This document shows positions 25,610-35,242 of a stretch of DNA of 63,405 nt, piece by piece. Both the position numbers and the translations under genes were made by a program. This stretch comes from Pseudomonadaceae bacterium (GTDB lineage: Bacteria > Pseudomonadota > Gammaproteobacteria > Pseudomonadales > Pseudomonadaceae): the NCBI GenBank assembly GCA_030602315.1, contig JAUVZY010000020.1:1-63405 (forward strand), in the 5' to 3' direction. The notes beneath the pieces were generated by a model that ran no database searches, was not told the DNA's origin, and saw only the letters and a program-made list of their open reading frames with translations. How positions within the stretch are numbered: position 1 is the stretch's first letter; each line of letters starts with the position of its first letter.

Positions 25610-26437
25610 TTAGCCGTAGCGGCCGGTGATGTAGTCTTCGGTCTGCTTCTTCGCCGGGTTGGTGAACAGCGTATCGGTATCGCCGTACTCGATCAGCTTG
25701 CCCATGTACATGAACGCCGTGTAGTCCGACACCCGCGCGGCCTGCTGCATGTTGTGGGTGACGATGACGATGGTGTACTTGGACTTGAGCTCGTAGATCA
25801 GCTCCTCGACTTTGAGCGAGGAGATCGGGTCGAGCGCCGAGCTCGGTTCGTCGAGCAGCAGCACTTCCGGCTGCACGGCGATGGTGCGGGCGATGACCAG
25901 ACGCTGTTGCTGACCACCGGAGAGGCCGAGCGCCGATTCGTGCAGACGGTCCTTCACCTCGTCCCACAGCGCCGCGCCCTTGAGCGCCCACTCCACGGTT
26001 TCATCGAGCACGCGCTTTTGCTTGATGCCCTGGATGCGCAGGCCGTAGATCACGTTCTCGTAGATGCTCTTGGGGAACGGGTTGGGCTTCTGGAACACCA
26101 TGCCCACGCGGCGGCGCAGGTCGGCGACGTCCTCGCCCTTGCGGTAGATGTTGTGCCCGTCGAGGTTGATGGCGCCTTCGATGCGGCAGCCGTCGACCAG
26201 GTCGTTCATCCGGTTGAAGCAGCGCAGCAGGGTGGACTTGCCGCAGCCGGACGGGCCGATGAAGGCGGTCACGCGCTGGCGCGGGATGTTCATGGCGATG
26301 TCGTGCAGCGCCTGCTTCTGCCCGTAGTACAGGTTCAGCCCCTCGACCTGGATGGCGACCGGCTCGTCGGCCAGGCTCAGGGCGCGCTTGTCACGACCGA
26401 GGGCGGAGATGTTGATGGCGTGGGTGGGGTTTGACAT
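25610..26437 (-). CDS. pstB: Phosphate ABC transporter ATP-binding protein PstB
   Basis: The 275-residue ATPase powers phosphate import. It shows Walker A (GPSGCGKST), the Q-loop ([11 protein letters not shown]), signature LSGGQQQR, Walker B ([11 protein letters not shown]) and the switch His in IVTHNM. The N-terminal 25 residues precede the typical start of the ABC domain. GGAGTGAG precedes the ATG at 26437. It lies 46 bp after pstA and acts on the cytoplasmic face of the PstC-PstA channel. Confidence 0.96.
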   Translation of the reverse strand: MSNPTHAINISALGRDKRALSLADEPVAIQVEGLNLYYGQKQALHDIAMNIPRQRVTAFIGPSGCGKSTLLRCFNRMNDLVDGCRIEGAINLDGHNIYRKGEDVADLRRRVGMVFQKPNPFPKSIYENVIYGLRIQGIKQKRVLDETVEWALKGAALWDEVKDRLHESALGLSGGQQQRLVIARTIAVQPEVLLLDEPSSALDPISSLKVEELIYELKSKYTIVIVTHNMQQAARVSDYTAFMYMGKLIEYGDTDTLFTNPAKKQTEDYITGRYG

Positions 26438-26483
26438 GAAACTCACTCCATAACGAGCCGGGCCCGTGCCCGGCTCACGCAAA

Positions 26484-28160
26484 TTAATGATCCAGCGCCT
26501 TGTACTTCTCGCGCAGGTGGTTGCGGATGTACACCGCGCTCAGGTTGAGCAGGGCGATCACCACCACCAGCAGGAAGGCCGTGGCATAGACCAGCGGGCG
26601 CGCCGCCTCGACGTTGGGGCTCTGGAAGCCGACGTCGTAGATGTGGAAGCCCAGGTGCATGATCTTCTGGTCCAGGTGCAGGTACGGGTAGTTGCCGTTG
26701 AGCGGCAGGTTCGGCGCCAGCTTGACCACGCCGACCAGCATCAGCGGGGCCACTTCGCCGGCGGCGCGGGCCACGGCGAGGATCAGGCCGGTCATCATCG
26801 CCGGGCTGGCCATCGGAATCACCACCCGCCAGAGGGTTTCGGACTTGGTCGCGCCGAGCGCCAGCGAGCCTTCGCGGATCATCCGCGGAATGCGCGCCAG
26901 GCCTTCCTCGGTGGCGACGATCACCACCGGCAGGGTCAGGATCGCCAGGGTCAGCGAGGCCCACATGAGGCCCGGCGTGCCGAAGGTCGGTGCCGGCAGC
27001 GCCTCGGGGAAGAACAGCCGGTCCAGCGAGCCGCCCAGCACGTAGACGAAAAAGCCCAGGCCGAACACGCCATAGACGATCGACGGCACACCGGCGAGGT
27101 TGTTCACCGCGATGCGGATCACCCGGGTCAGCCAGCCCTGGCTGGCGTATTCACGCAGGTACACCGCCGCGACCACGCCGAACGGGGTGACGATCACCGC
27201 CATGATCATGGTCATCAGCACGGTGCCGAAGATCGCCGGGAACACGCCGCCCTCGGTGTTGGCCTCGCGCGGCTCGTCGCTGACGAACTCCCACAGCTTG
27301 CCGAAGTAGTGGCCGAGCTTGGCCGGCAGCGACATGGCGTTGGGCTGGAAGGCGTGCACGATCTTCGACAGGTTGATGGTCTGCTCGCGGCCATCGGCGG
27401 TACGCACCACGATGCTGTCGCGGTTGAACGCCTGGTGCAGCTCGCGCAGCTGCTCCTCGAGCACCGCATAGCGGCTGTCCCACTCGGCGCGCTCGGCGTC
27501 CAGGTCGGCCTGCGCCGCGGCGTCCAGCTCGCCCTTGAGTTCCAGCGAGCGAGCCTTCAGGCGCAGCCGCTCGAGGCCGTGGTTGATGCGGCCGATATCG
27601 CCCTTCTCCAGCGCGCGGATCTCGCCGGCGACCCGGTTGGCGCGGGCGATGCGCTCCTGCACCAGCGGCCAGGCCGCGGCGCCTTCGGCGATCACCTGTT
27701 CGCCTTCCTTGAGCGCCAGCAGGTAGCCGTAGAAGTTGCCCCACTCGCGGCGCTCGAGCACCACCAGCTGCTCGGGCTTCCTGATGTCGTACAGCCACTC
27801 GCCGACCACCCAGGTGAAGTCCGCGCCGTAGACCTCTCGGTTGCCGACCTTGAGCAGCTCGCGGGTCATGAACTCGCCCCCGTCGGCCGCTACCGGCAGC
27901 CCCGCGGCGGCCAGCCGCGCGCGCGGCACTTCCTCGGCTTCCACCACCTCACCGGCGAGCAACCGCGCCGGCTGGCCGGGCACCCGGTATTCGGCCTCGA
28001 TCACATCGGCCGGCCAGAAGTGCGACAGGCCGCGCACGGCGATCACTGCCAGCAGGCTGACGGTCATCAGGATGGCGATGGCGACCGCACCGGCGTTCAT
28101 CCACACCCAGGGGGTTCCGCTCTGGAACCAGGATTTGAGGTTTTTCTGTTTCACGGCCAT
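26484..28160 (-). CDS. pstA: Phosphate ABC transporter permease PstA, enlarged form
   Basis: This 558-residue permease is nearly twice the length of E. coli PstA (296 aa). TM1 (about 22-46) is followed by a 260-residue periplasmic insertion including a long Glu/Arg/Leu-rich stretch (about 160-265) that looks like an antiparallel coiled coil. The usual BPD permease domain starts near residue 300, with the EAA-type loop at [18 protein letters not shown]. The start at 28160 (MAVKQKN) has AAGG upstream and lies 13 bp after the pstC stop. Long PstA proteins are known in pseudomonads; the job of the insert is unknown. Confidence 0.95.
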   Translation of the reverse strand: MAVKQKNLKSWFQSGTPWVWMNAGAVAIAILMTVSLLAVIAVRGLSHFWPADVIEAEYRVPGQPARLLAGEVVEAEEVPRARLAAAGLPVAADGGEFMTRELLKVGNREVYGADFTWVVGEWLYDIRKPEQLVVLERREWGNFYGYLLALKEGEQVIAEGAAAWPLVQERIARANRVAGEIRALEKGDIGRINHGLERLRLKARSLELKGELDAAAQADLDAERAEWDSRYAVLEEQLRELHQAFNRDSIVVRTADGREQTINLSKIVHAFQPNAMSLPAKLGHYFGKLWEFVSDEPREANTEGGVFPAIFGTVLMTMIMAVIVTPFGVVAAVYLREYASQGWLTRVIRIAVNNLAGVPSIVYGVFGLGFFVYVLGGSLDRLFFPEALPAPTFGTPGLMWASLTLAILTLPVVIVATEEGLARIPRMIREGSLALGATKSETLWRVVIPMASPAMMTGLILAVARAAGEVAPLMLVGVVKLAPNLPLNGNYPYLHLDQKIMHLGFHIYDVGFQSPNVEAARPLVYATAFLLVVVIALLNLSAVYIRNHLREKYKALDH

Positions 28161-28173
28161 AGCCTTGCTGTCC

Positions 28174-30456
28174 TCAGAGCGACGCGTACTTGCCACGCAG
28201 GCGCTGACGAATCAGCTCGGCCAGCGTGTTCATCACAAAGGTGAAAGAGAGCAGCACCAGCGCGGCGAGGAACAGCACGCGGTAATGGGTACTGCCCACC
28301 TCCGATTCGGGCATTTCCACCGCGACGTTGGCCGCCAGGGTGCGCATACCCTCGAAGATGTTCATGTCCATGATCGGCGTGTTGCCGGTGGCCATCAGCA
28401 CGATCATGGTTTCGCCCACGGCGCGGCCCATGCCGATCATCAGCGCCGAGAAGATGCCCGGGCTGGCGGTGAGGATCACCACCCGCGACAGGGTCTGCCA
28501 GGGCGTGGCGCCCAGGGCCAGCGAACCCAGGGTCAGGCTCTTGGGCACGCTGAACACGGCGTCCTCGGCGATCGAGTAGATGTTGGGAATCACCGCGAAG
28601 CCCATCGCCAGGCCCACCACCAGGGCGTTGCGCTGGTCGAAGGCGATGCCCAGGTCGTTGGACAGCCACAGGCGCATGTCACCACCGAAGAACCAGTTCT
28701 CCAGGTGGCCACTGATGGACAGGCAGAACGTACCGACCAGGATCACCACCGGGATCAGCAACGCGCCTTCCCAGCCATCGGGCACGCGCAGGCGGATCGA
28801 CTCGGGCAGCCGGCTCCACAGGTACGCGGCGAGCAGGATGCCAAACGGCATCAAGAGCAGCAGGCTGAAGATGCCCGGCAGGTGGTTTTCCACGAACGGG
28901 GCGAGGAACAGGCCGGCGAAGAAGCCGAGGATCACCGTCGGCAGCGCTTCCATCAGCTCGATCACCGGCTTGACCTTCTTGCGCATCGCCGGGGCCATGA
29001 AATAGGCCGTGTAGATCGCCGCGCAGACCGCCAGCGGCGCCGCCAGCAGCATGGCGTAGAACGCAGCCTTGAGGGTGCCGAAGGCCAGCGGCGAGAGGCT
29101 CATCTTCGGCTCGAAGTCGCTGTTGGCCGAGGTCGACTGCCAGACGTAGTCGGGCTTGTCGTAGTTCTCGTACCACACCTTGCCCCACAGCGAGCTCCAG
29201 GAGATTTCCGGGTGCGGGTTGTCGATGCGCACCCGGGCGAGGCCGGCGGGGCTTTCCAGCACCAGCTCGTCGGCGCGCGGCGACAGCGCGGCCAGGCTGC
29301 GGCCCTCGACCACCGGCTCAGTGAGCAGGGTGCGGTGCGCGGTGCTGTGGAACACGCCCAGGTTGCCGGCGCTGTCCAGGGCCAGGAAGCCCTTGCGGCG
29401 CTGCTCGGGAACGATCTGCACGATCGGCTGGTCGGCCAGCTGGAAGCTGCGGATCAGCTTGAGCTCGGCCTTGCCTTCGCCATCGCGAACCATGAACCAC
29501 TGGCCGATGCCGCCCTTGGAGTCGCCGACCATCAGCGACACGCCGCCCAGCAGCGAGGTGGCGGTGCTCACTTCGGCGCCCTGGCTGGCCAGCTTGTAGC
29601 GGCCGTTCAACTGCTTGCGGCGCAGATCGAACACATCGGCGCTGGCCTGGCCGCTGAAGGCGTACAGCCACAGGTGGCGCGGATCGAGCAGCACCTGGCG
29701 GATCGGTTCGGCCAGCTGCGGCAGGTTCAGGCGCTGCTCGTCCAGGCTGCTTTCGCCGGTGAACAGGTTCTCCGACTTTTCCAGGCGCAGCGCGTGCAGC
29801 TCGGTGCCGGTGGCGCCGGCCAGCAGCAAAGCGCCGCGATTCAGATTCAGGGTCACCACGTCGAGCGCACGGCCCTGCGGGTCGAGGGTGATCGGTGCCT
29901 CGCCGAACGGGAAGCTCAGCTGCGGGGTGATGGTCTTCTTGTTGTCCGGCCAGGTGGTCTTGTAGTCATGCTGGATCACCAGCACCTGGCCGTTGGACAG
30001 ACCCAGGGCCAGGCGGCGCTGGCCGGGGGTGTCCTCGCCGATTACCTGAATGTGCACCTGCTCGGGCAGCGGCAGATCGACCTTGTGCAGCGGCTCGCCA
30101 GTGCCGACGGTGAAGAACTGCACGCTGCCGGCGGCACCGATGCGCATGCCGACCTGGTTCTGCTCCTCGACCGACAGATACAGCGGCGCACCCTGCTCGC
30201 CCAGCCAGGCCGGCTGGACTGCCTGATGCCGCTCGATGTCGGCACCCTGGAACATGGGGAACACCACATGACCCAGGTAGAAGAAGATCAGGGTGATGGC
30301 GCCCAGCACGGCCAGGCCACCGATGGTCACGTACCAGCGCGCCAGGCGATCCTTGATCGCCCGCAGACGACGCTGGCGCTGCAAGGCCGGCGTGTTGAAG
30401 TCGAGCGGGTTCTGGGACGCTTGCGCGGAGAGGGTGTCTTTGACCAGGTTGTTCAT
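28174..30456 (-). CDS. pstC: Phosphate ABC transporter permease PstC, enlarged form
   Basis: The 760-residue permease is more than twice the length of E. coli PstC (319 aa). After TM1 (about 41-66) comes a periplasmic insertion of roughly 380 residues. It has repeated short beta-strand patterns such as SVQFFTVGTGEPLHKVDLP and LWLYAFSGQASADVFDLR, resembling beta-propeller blades. The permease core, with five further helices, starts near residue 455; the EAA loop is [18 protein letters not shown]. It forms the inner-membrane channel with PstA. It follows pstS after 152 bp containing strong hairpins. Confidence 0.95.
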   Translation of the reverse strand: MNNLVKDTLSAQASQNPLDFNTPALQRQRRLRAIKDRLARWYVTIGGLAVLGAITLIFFYLGHVVFPMFQGADIERHQAVQPAWLGEQGAPLYLSVEEQNQVGMRIGAAGSVQFFTVGTGEPLHKVDLPLPEQVHIQVIGEDTPGQRRLALGLSNGQVLVIQHDYKTTWPDNKKTITPQLSFPFGEAPITLDPQGRALDVVTLNLNRGALLLAGATGTELHALRLEKSENLFTGESSLDEQRLNLPQLAEPIRQVLLDPRHLWLYAFSGQASADVFDLRRKQLNGRYKLASQGAEVSTATSLLGGVSLMVGDSKGGIGQWFMVRDGEGKAELKLIRSFQLADQPIVQIVPEQRRKGFLALDSAGNLGVFHSTAHRTLLTEPVVEGRSLAALSPRADELVLESPAGLARVRIDNPHPEISWSSLWGKVWYENYDKPDYVWQSTSANSDFEPKMSLSPLAFGTLKAAFYAMLLAAPLAVCAAIYTAYFMAPAMRKKVKPVIELMEALPTVILGFFAGLFLAPFVENHLPGIFSLLLLMPFGILLAAYLWSRLPESIRLRVPDGWEGALLIPVVILVGTFCLSISGHLENWFFGGDMRLWLSNDLGIAFDQRNALVVGLAMGFAVIPNIYSIAEDAVFSVPKSLTLGSLALGATPWQTLSRVVILTASPGIFSALMIGMGRAVGETMIVLMATGNTPIMDMNIFEGMRTLAANVAVEMPESEVGSTHYRVLFLAALVLLSFTFVMNTLAELIRQRLRGKYASL

Positions 30457-30536
30457 ACCGGAGTTCCCGGACAGGCTTTGAGGCCTGCCACTGTATTGCG
30501 CCGATGTGACAGAAAAATTACAGCGCCCGAAAACGA

Positions 30537-30601
30537 CTCACCCGCCAGCACGACCTGCCTGGCGGGTGAGGGATCGGCGAGCCGTGCGCTGGGCGCACGG
30601 C
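30537..30601 (-). terminator. Double hairpin between pstS and pstC (attenuator)
   Basis: Reading on the reverse strand after pstS, a first stem is formed by 30581-30589 with 30593-30601 (9 bp, three-base loop). A second, 12-bp perfect stem is formed by 30537-30548 with 30559-30570 and is followed by a T-rich stretch (TCGTTTTC). Partial termination or 3'-end protection here would leave pstS mRNA more abundant than pstCAB, as expected for a binding protein. Confidence 0.75.
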
Positions 30602-30608
30602 GGCTGAT

Positions 30609-31577
30609 TTATTGCAGACCGAGGTCAGCCAGGGTCTTGTCCACCACCTTCTTGGGCAGCGGGATGTAGCCGTCCTTGACCACCACCTGCTGGCCCTGCT
30701 GGGACAGCGCGAGCTTGACGAACTCGGCTTCGATCGGCGACAGCGGCTTGTTCGGCGCCTTGTTCACATAGACGTAGAAGAAGCGTGCCAGCGGGAACTT
30801 GCCAGCCAGCGCGTTTTCTTCGGTGGCATCGAAGGCTTCACCGCCCTTGGACAGCGGCACGGCACGGACGCTGGAGGTCTTGTAGCCGATGCCCGAGTAA
30901 CCGATGGCGTTCGGGGTGCTGGAGATCGACTGCACCACCGAGGCCGAACCCGGCTGCTCGTTCACGTTGGACTTGAAGTCGCCTTTGCACAGCGCTTCTT
31001 CCTTGAAGTAGCCGTAGGTGCCGGACACCGAGTTGCGACCGAACAGCTGGATCGGCTTGGCCGCCCACTCGCCGGTCAGGCCCAGGTCACCCCAGGTACG
31101 GATGTCCTTCTCGCCACCGCACAGGCGGGTGTTGGAGAAGATCGCGTCGACCTGCTCGATGTCCAGGCTCTGGATCGGATTGTCCTTGTGCACGAACACC
31201 GCCAGGGCGTCGATCGCCACCGGTACGGCGGTCGGCTTGTAGCCGAACTTCTCTTCGAAGGCCTGCAGCTCGCTGTCCTTCATCGGACGGCTCATCGGGC
31301 CCATGTTGGCGGTGCCTTCGGTCAGCGCCGGCGGCGCGGTGGAGGAGCCGGCAGCCTGGATCTGCACGTTCACGTTGGGGTAAACGCGCTTGAATTCTTC
31401 GGCCCACAGGGTCATCAGGTTGGCCAGCGAGTCGGAGCCGACGCTGGACAGGTTACCCGATACACCGGAGGTCTTTTCGTAGGTCGGCAACGCCGGGTCG
31501 ACAGCAGCGATGGCACTGGCAGCGCCTGCACCGGCAGCAACGAAGGTCAGGGCAGCCATCAGTCGATTCAGTTTCAT
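30609..31577 (-). CDS. pstS: Periplasmic phosphate-binding protein PstS
   Basis: The 322-residue protein has a Sec signal peptide (about 25 residues ending ASAIAA) and a type II periplasmic binding fold. Phosphate-contacting segments are visible: [33 protein letters not shown] and [12 protein letters not shown]. It delivers phosphate to PstC/PstA. AGGAGC precedes the ATG. It is first in the pstSCAB-phoU operon and directly behind a tandem Pho box. Confidence 0.95.
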   Translation of the reverse strand: MKLNRLMAALTFVAAGAGAASAIAAVDPALPTYEKTSGVSGNLSSVGSDSLANLMTLWAEEFKRVYPNVNVQIQAAGSSTAPPALTEGTANMGPMSRPMKDSELQAFEEKFGYKPTAVPVAIDALAVFVHKDNPIQSLDIEQVDAIFSNTRLCGGEKDIRTWGDLGLTGEWAAKPIQLFGRNSVSGTYGYFKEEALCKGDFKSNVNEQPGSASVVQSISSTPNAIGYSGIGYKTSSVRAVPLSKGGEAFDATEENALAGKFPLARFFYVYVNKAPNKPLSPIEAEFVKLALSQQGQQVVVKDGYIPLPKKVVDKTLADLGLQ

Positions 31578-31621
31578 TCCGTGCTCCTAGCAAGGATGTG
31601 ACAGTGTTTTGCAGCGCGGCC

Positions 31622-31677
31622 AGTATCTGAAGGCCCGATGACCACTCTATGACGAGTTTGTGACAGTTCAATGACGA
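31622..31677 (-). promoter_or_regulatory. PhoB-dependent promoter of pstS: tandem Pho boxes and -10
   Basis: On the reverse strand four half-sites of the CTGTCAT type occur exactly every 11 bp: TCGTCAT (31671-31677), CTGTCAC (31660-31666), TCGTCAT (31649-31655) and TGGTCAT (31638-31644). Each matches the consensus at 5 or 6 of 7 positions. Ten bases after the last half-site is GATACT (31622-31627), a -10-like hexamer at the spacing usual for PhoB-activated promoters lacking a -35. The leader to the pstS ATG is about 35-40 nt. Confidence 0.88.
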
Positions 31678-31780
31678 CAAGAAATGGCGCAATTGCATGC
31701 CTGGGGCGGCAAAGACGCCGGGTATACTCGCCGCACAGCGGGCCGCCTCCGGTGGCCGGCACACTCAGGCGACAATAACA

Positions 31781-32176
31781 ATGCACGACCTCGAGCAGGA
31801 CAACCCGCTACCGCAAGGCCGCCTCGCCTTGCAGATCCCCGCACTCCCCCGCGACACCAATGGCTCTGGCGACATCTACGGCGGCTGGCTGGTTGCGCAG
31901 ATGGACCTGGCCGGCAACGCCAGCGCCAGCCGCCTGGCCGGCGGGCGGGTGGCGACCGTGTCGATCGACCGCATGGCCTTCATGGTGCCGGTGGCGGTCG
32001 GTGCGCAGCTGTCGTTCTACGCCCAGCCGCTGGAACTCGGGCGCAGCTCGATCCGCATGCTGGTGGAGGTGTGGAGCGACGATCCGCTGAGCCAGGAAGC
32101 GCGCAAGGTCACCGAGGCGGTGTTCGTCTTCGTCGCCATCGATGGCGCCGGGCGCACCCGCCCGCTGCCGCGCTAG
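31781..32176 (+). CDS. Acyl-CoA thioesterase (YciA-like hotdog)
   Basis: The 131-residue single hotdog-fold protein carries the YciA/ACOT-type motif DTNGSGDIYGGWLVAQMD, where the Asn and Asp contribute to hydrolysis of the thioester. The following KVTEAVFVFVAID strand is also typical. It probably hydrolyses medium- or short-chain acyl-CoA in the cytoplasm. The ATG at 31781 is preferred because the protein then has the family length. A TATACT hexamer at 31723-31728 may be its -10. Divergent from pstS; its stop shares CTAG with the stop of the convergent diguanylate cyclase. Confidence 0.85.
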   Translation: MHDLEQDNPLPQGRLALQIPALPRDTNGSGDIYGGWLVAQMDLAGNASASRLAGGRVATVSIDRMAFMVPVAVGAQLSFYAQPLELGRSSIRMLVEVWSDDPLSQEARKVTEAVFVFVAIDGAGRTRPLPR

Positions 32177-33363
32177 CCCGCCGCGCCACTCACCACCCAG
32201 CGGTCACGGCCGGCCTGCTTGGCCTGGTACAGCGCATCGTCGGCACGCTTGTAGAAGCGCTCCGGCATCTGGCCGGGCTCCAGAAGGGCGATGCCGAGAC
32301 TGGCGGTGACATGGCCGACGCGCTTTGACGCCGGGTGAGCGAAGGCGCGCGTACGCAGGGCCTCGAGCAGCTGCTCGCCGATCTGCCGGGCAGCGGCCTC
32401 GTCGCAGTCGTACAGCAGCAGGGCGAACTCCTCACCGCCGACCCGCGCGGCCAGGTCCAACGGGCGCCGGGCGAACGGTCGCAGCAGGTGGCCGAAGTCA
32501 CGCAGCAGCTGATCCCCGGCCGGGTGGCCGAGGCTGTCGTTGTAGGCCTTGAACTCGTCCAGGTCGACCAGAATCAGCGTCACCGACAACCCTTCACGCC
32601 GCGCCTGGGCCACCAGGCGGCGCAGCGCGGCGTCGAAGCTGCGCCGGTTGGCCAACCCGGTGAGCGCATCATGTTCGGCCATCCAGCCCAGCAGCCGGCG
32701 CACCAGAAACTGCTCGCGCTGCCCGTACTCGTGGGCGTAGCGCGCGATCGCGCCGATGCTCAGCAGCAGCAGGTAATAGCTCACCGCGACCCAGTGCACG
32801 GTCATCAGCTCCGGCGGCAGGATCGACAGCGCCAGGGCGATGTCGGTCGCCACGATCAGCGCGGCGCACAAGGCCGCCCACCAGAAGATCATGCCCAGGT
32901 AGAAGAACGAGCACACCACCAGGATGCCGACCCCGTAGCGAAAGCCCTCGACCACCCCGCTGCCCTCGTAGAGCAGGTCGATCTGCGAGGCGATCATGCC
33001 CACCAGAATCAGCAGCGTGCCGAGCAGGCCATTGGTGAACGCGTGGCTTGGCTGGTCGCGGAAGCTGACGATCAGCACGATGCCGCCGACCGCCATCTGC
33101 AGCCCGCGCAACAGGATCAGTTCCAGGCTCCAGGGATAGTCCGATACATCCAGCAGGCTGTGTTCGAGCACCAGGTAGATCCCGGCGATCAGTACCAGCA
33201 ACAGCCCGCCCAGACGCTGGGTGGTACGCGCCTGGCGCCCCAGGTGCTGGCGGAACTCGGCCTCCAGCGGCTGGCGAAAGCGCAGCAGGGCAAAGCCGCG
33301 CTCCAGTTGCTGCTGGTAGGGCGACTGGCGAAGCTCGTCGGCGGGCGCCTCGGGGATCGGCAT
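32173..33363 (-). CDS. Membrane-bound diguanylate cyclase (GGDEF)
   Basis: The 396-residue protein has an N-terminal cytoplasmic segment of about 45 residues, then six membrane helices (about 48-225) and a C-terminal GGDEF domain. The active-site loop is ARVGGEEF, a competent GGEEF form; other hallmarks are HDALTGLANRRSFD and VDLDEFKAYNDSLGHPAGD. It should make cyclic di-GMP at the inner membrane. No RxxD inhibitory site is obvious four residues before GGEEF. The membrane sensor type is not recognised. The start at 33363 is chosen because the upstream frame is repetitive high-GC sequence without hydrophobic character. Confidence 0.9.
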   Translation of the reverse strand: MPIPEAPADELRQSPYQQQLERGFALLRFRQPLEAEFRQHLGRQARTTQRLGGLLLVLIAGIYLVLEHSLLDVSDYPWSLELILLRGLQMAVGGIVLIVSFRDQPSHAFTNGLLGTLLILVGMIASQIDLLYEGSGVVEGFRYGVGILVVCSFFYLGMIFWWAALCAALIVATDIALALSILPPELMTVHWVAVSYYLLLLSIGAIARYAHEYGQREQFLVRRLLGWMAEHDALTGLANRRSFDAALRRLVAQARREGLSVTLILVDLDEFKAYNDSLGHPAGDQLLRDFGHLLRPFARRPLDLAARVGGEEFALLLYDCDEAAARQIGEQLLEALRTRAFAHPASKRVGHVTASLGIALLEPGQMPERFYKRADDALYQAKQAGRDRWVVSGAAG

Positions 33364-33534
33364 GGGCGGGAAACCTGAAGCACAAGGGCGGTCTGAACGG
33401 TGCTGGCAGCGAAGCAGCCATTCGCCTAGGACCGGCCATCGCAGCGGCGGTTCGCCCGCAAGCGCGGTCGCCGCCTTGCCGGTCCACGGCCGAGCGGCCA
33501 AGATGCCGGCCACCCCCGCCGCGGAAGCTGACCC

Positions 33535-34443
33535 GTGCCCGACCTTCTGCAAGCCCTCTGGCCGCTGTTCGCGCTGATCATCGCCGGTCAGCTGTTGCGC
33601 CGGCGCATGCTGCCGGAGACGGCGTTCTGGTCGGGCGCCGAACGGCTCAACTACTTCGTGCTGTTTCCCGCCCTGCTGTTTGCCAGCCTGGCCCGCGCGC
33701 CGCTGGACAACCCCGCCCTCGCCGGACTGGCCGGCGCCGTGCTGCTCGCCCTGGGGCTGGGCTGGATCGCCCTGCTGCTGGCGCGCCGCTGGCGTGGCTG
33801 GCCGGCGGCGCGCTTCGGCGCGCTGGCCCAGGGCACCCTGCGCTTCAACACCTACCTGGGGCTGGCGGCGGTGGGCAGCCTGTTCGGCGCCGAGGGCCTG
33901 GCGCTGGCCGCGCTGATGCTGGCACTGATGGTGCCGACGGTGAATGTGATGTCGGTCTGGGCGCTGACCGCCGAGCGCGGGGCGGGCCTGCGCACGCTGC
34001 TCTTGCCGATCGCACGCAACCCTTTGATCGTGGCCTGTCTGGCCGGTGCGCTGTACAACCTGTCGGGGCTGGGCCTTGGCGGCGGGGTTCAGGGGCTGCT
34101 GAACCTGCTGGCCGCCGCCAGCCTGCCGCTGGGCCTTCTGTGCGTCGGCGCGGCGCTGGACCTTGGCCAGCTGCGCGGTGAAACCCGCGCGCTGGCCGGC
34201 AACAGCGCACTGCGCCTGCTGGCGATGCCGCTGCTGGCCTGGCTGGTCGCCGCCGGCCTGGCGTTGCCGCCGCGGGAGACCGCGGTGCTGGTGCTGTTCT
34301 TCGCCTTGCCCACAGCGCCGACGGCCTATGTGCTGACCCGCCAGCTCGGTGGCGACAGCCACCTGATGGCCGGGCTGATCACCCTGCAGACGCTGCTGGC
34401 GGCGGCAAGCCTGCCGCTGGTATTGGCGCTGGTGGCGCGCTGA
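33535..34443 (+). CDS. AEC family permease (auxin efflux carrier type)
   Basis: The 302-residue protein has about ten membrane helices in two inverted halves with the PF03547 pattern (start PDLLQALWPLFALIIAGQLLRR; RNPLIVACLAGALYNLSG; FFALPTAPTAYVLTRQLGGD). Relatives export or import small organic acids such as malate, but the substrate is unknown here. Translation starts at GTG with GGAAG at 33522-33526. It lies between two opposing genes and is convergent with trmB, with stop codons directly abutting. Confidence 0.85.
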   Translation: MPDLLQALWPLFALIIAGQLLRRRMLPETAFWSGAERLNYFVLFPALLFASLARAPLDNPALAGLAGAVLLALGLGWIALLLARRWRGWPAARFGALAQGTLRFNTYLGLAAVGSLFGAEGLALAALMLALMVPTVNVMSVWALTAERGAGLRTLLLPIARNPLIVACLAGALYNLSGLGLGGGVQGLLNLLAAASLPLGLLCVGAALDLGQLRGETRALAGNSALRLLAMPLLAWLVAAGLALPPRETAVLVLFFALPTAPTAYVLTRQLGGDSHLMAGLITLQTLLAAASLPLVLALVAR

Positions 34444-35166
34444 TCAGTCGACGCGGGCGAACTTCAGATCCCACACCCCGTGCCCGAGCCGCTCGCCGCG
34501 GCGCTCGAACTTGGTCACCGGACGCTCCTCGGGGCGCGGCACGAAGCGACCGTCCTCGGCCAGGTTGCGATAGCCGGGTGCCGCGCTCATCACCTCGAGC
34601 ATGTGCTCGGCATAGGGCTCCCAGTCGGTGGCCATGTGCAGCACGCCGCCGATCTTGAGCTTCTGGCGCACCAGTTCGGCAAAGGCCGGCTGGACGATGC
34701 GCCGCTTGTGGTGGCGGCTCTTGTGCCAGGGATCGGGGAAGAACAGCAGCACGCGGTCGAGGCTGGCGTCGGCCACGCACTGGCGCAGCACGTCCAGCGC
34801 ATCGCAGCTGTACACCCGCAGGTTGGTCAGCTTCTGCGCCATCGCCCCGGCGAGCAACGCGCCGACGCCGGGCTTGTGCACCTCGACGCCGATGAAGTCC
34901 TGCTCCGGCGCGGCCGCCGCCATCTCCAGGGTGGAATGGCCCATGCCAAAGCCGATCTCGAAGGTGCGCGGCGCCTGACGACCGAAAACCTGGTCGAAAT
35001 CGCGCAGGCCGTCGGCCAGCTCCAGGCCGAACATTGGCCAGCCCTGGTCGAGCCCGCGCTGCTGGCCTTCGGTGACGCGCCCGGCGCGCATGACGAAGCT
35101 CTTGATGGTGCGCCGGTGCGGCGCTTGGGCGGCGGTTTGCGGGGCGTGTTCGATCGGGTCGGTCAT
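34444..35166 (-). CDS. trmB: tRNA (guanine46-N7)-methyltransferase
   Basis: The 240-residue SAM-dependent enzyme methylates G46 in the variable loop of tRNAs. Landmarks are the SAM-binding segment [23 protein letters not shown], the catalytic-region [16 protein letters not shown] and [10 protein letters not shown], and the C-terminal [15 protein letters not shown] motif that contacts tRNA. GGAAG precedes the ATG. It lies downstream of thiG in the same direction, separated by a hairpin terminator. Confidence 0.95.
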   Translation of the reverse strand: MTDPIEHAPQTAAQAPHRRTIKSFVMRAGRVTEGQQRGLDQGWPMFGLELADGLRDFDQVFGRQAPRTFEIGFGMGHSTLEMAAAAPEQDFIGVEVHKPGVGALLAGAMAQKLTNLRVYSCDALDVLRQCVADASLDRVLLFFPDPWHKSRHHKRRIVQPAFAELVRQKLKIGGVLHMATDWEPYAEHMLEVMSAAPGYRNLAEDGRFVPRPEERPVTKFERRGERLGHGVWDLKFARVD

Positions 35167-35186
35167 GGGGCTTCCTACAGAGACGC

Positions 35187-35211
35187 AAAAGCCCCGCCAG
35201 TGGCAGGGCTT
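35187..35211 (-). terminator. Terminator after thiS-thiG
   Basis: Arms at about 35189-35199 and 35201-35211 pair with one C-A mismatch and a tiny loop. On the reverse strand the stem ends in a short T-run (GGGCTTTTGC). It lies 32 bp past the thiG stop and before trmB. Confidence 0.7.
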
Positions 35212-35242
35212 GTGAACGGGGTGGGCAGCGCGCCCGGGTCGG

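Noticed and set aside
26466..30669. Two very long forward frames (592 and 942 codons) opposite pstA and pstC
   Set aside because: They have biased His/Gln/Arg composition, while the reverse strand gives clear permeases. I treat them as antisense artefacts.
34379..35188. An alternative Arg/Pro/Ala-rich frame overlapping trmB
   Set aside because: The trmB frame contains every methyltransferase motif; the other frame is a compositional shadow.
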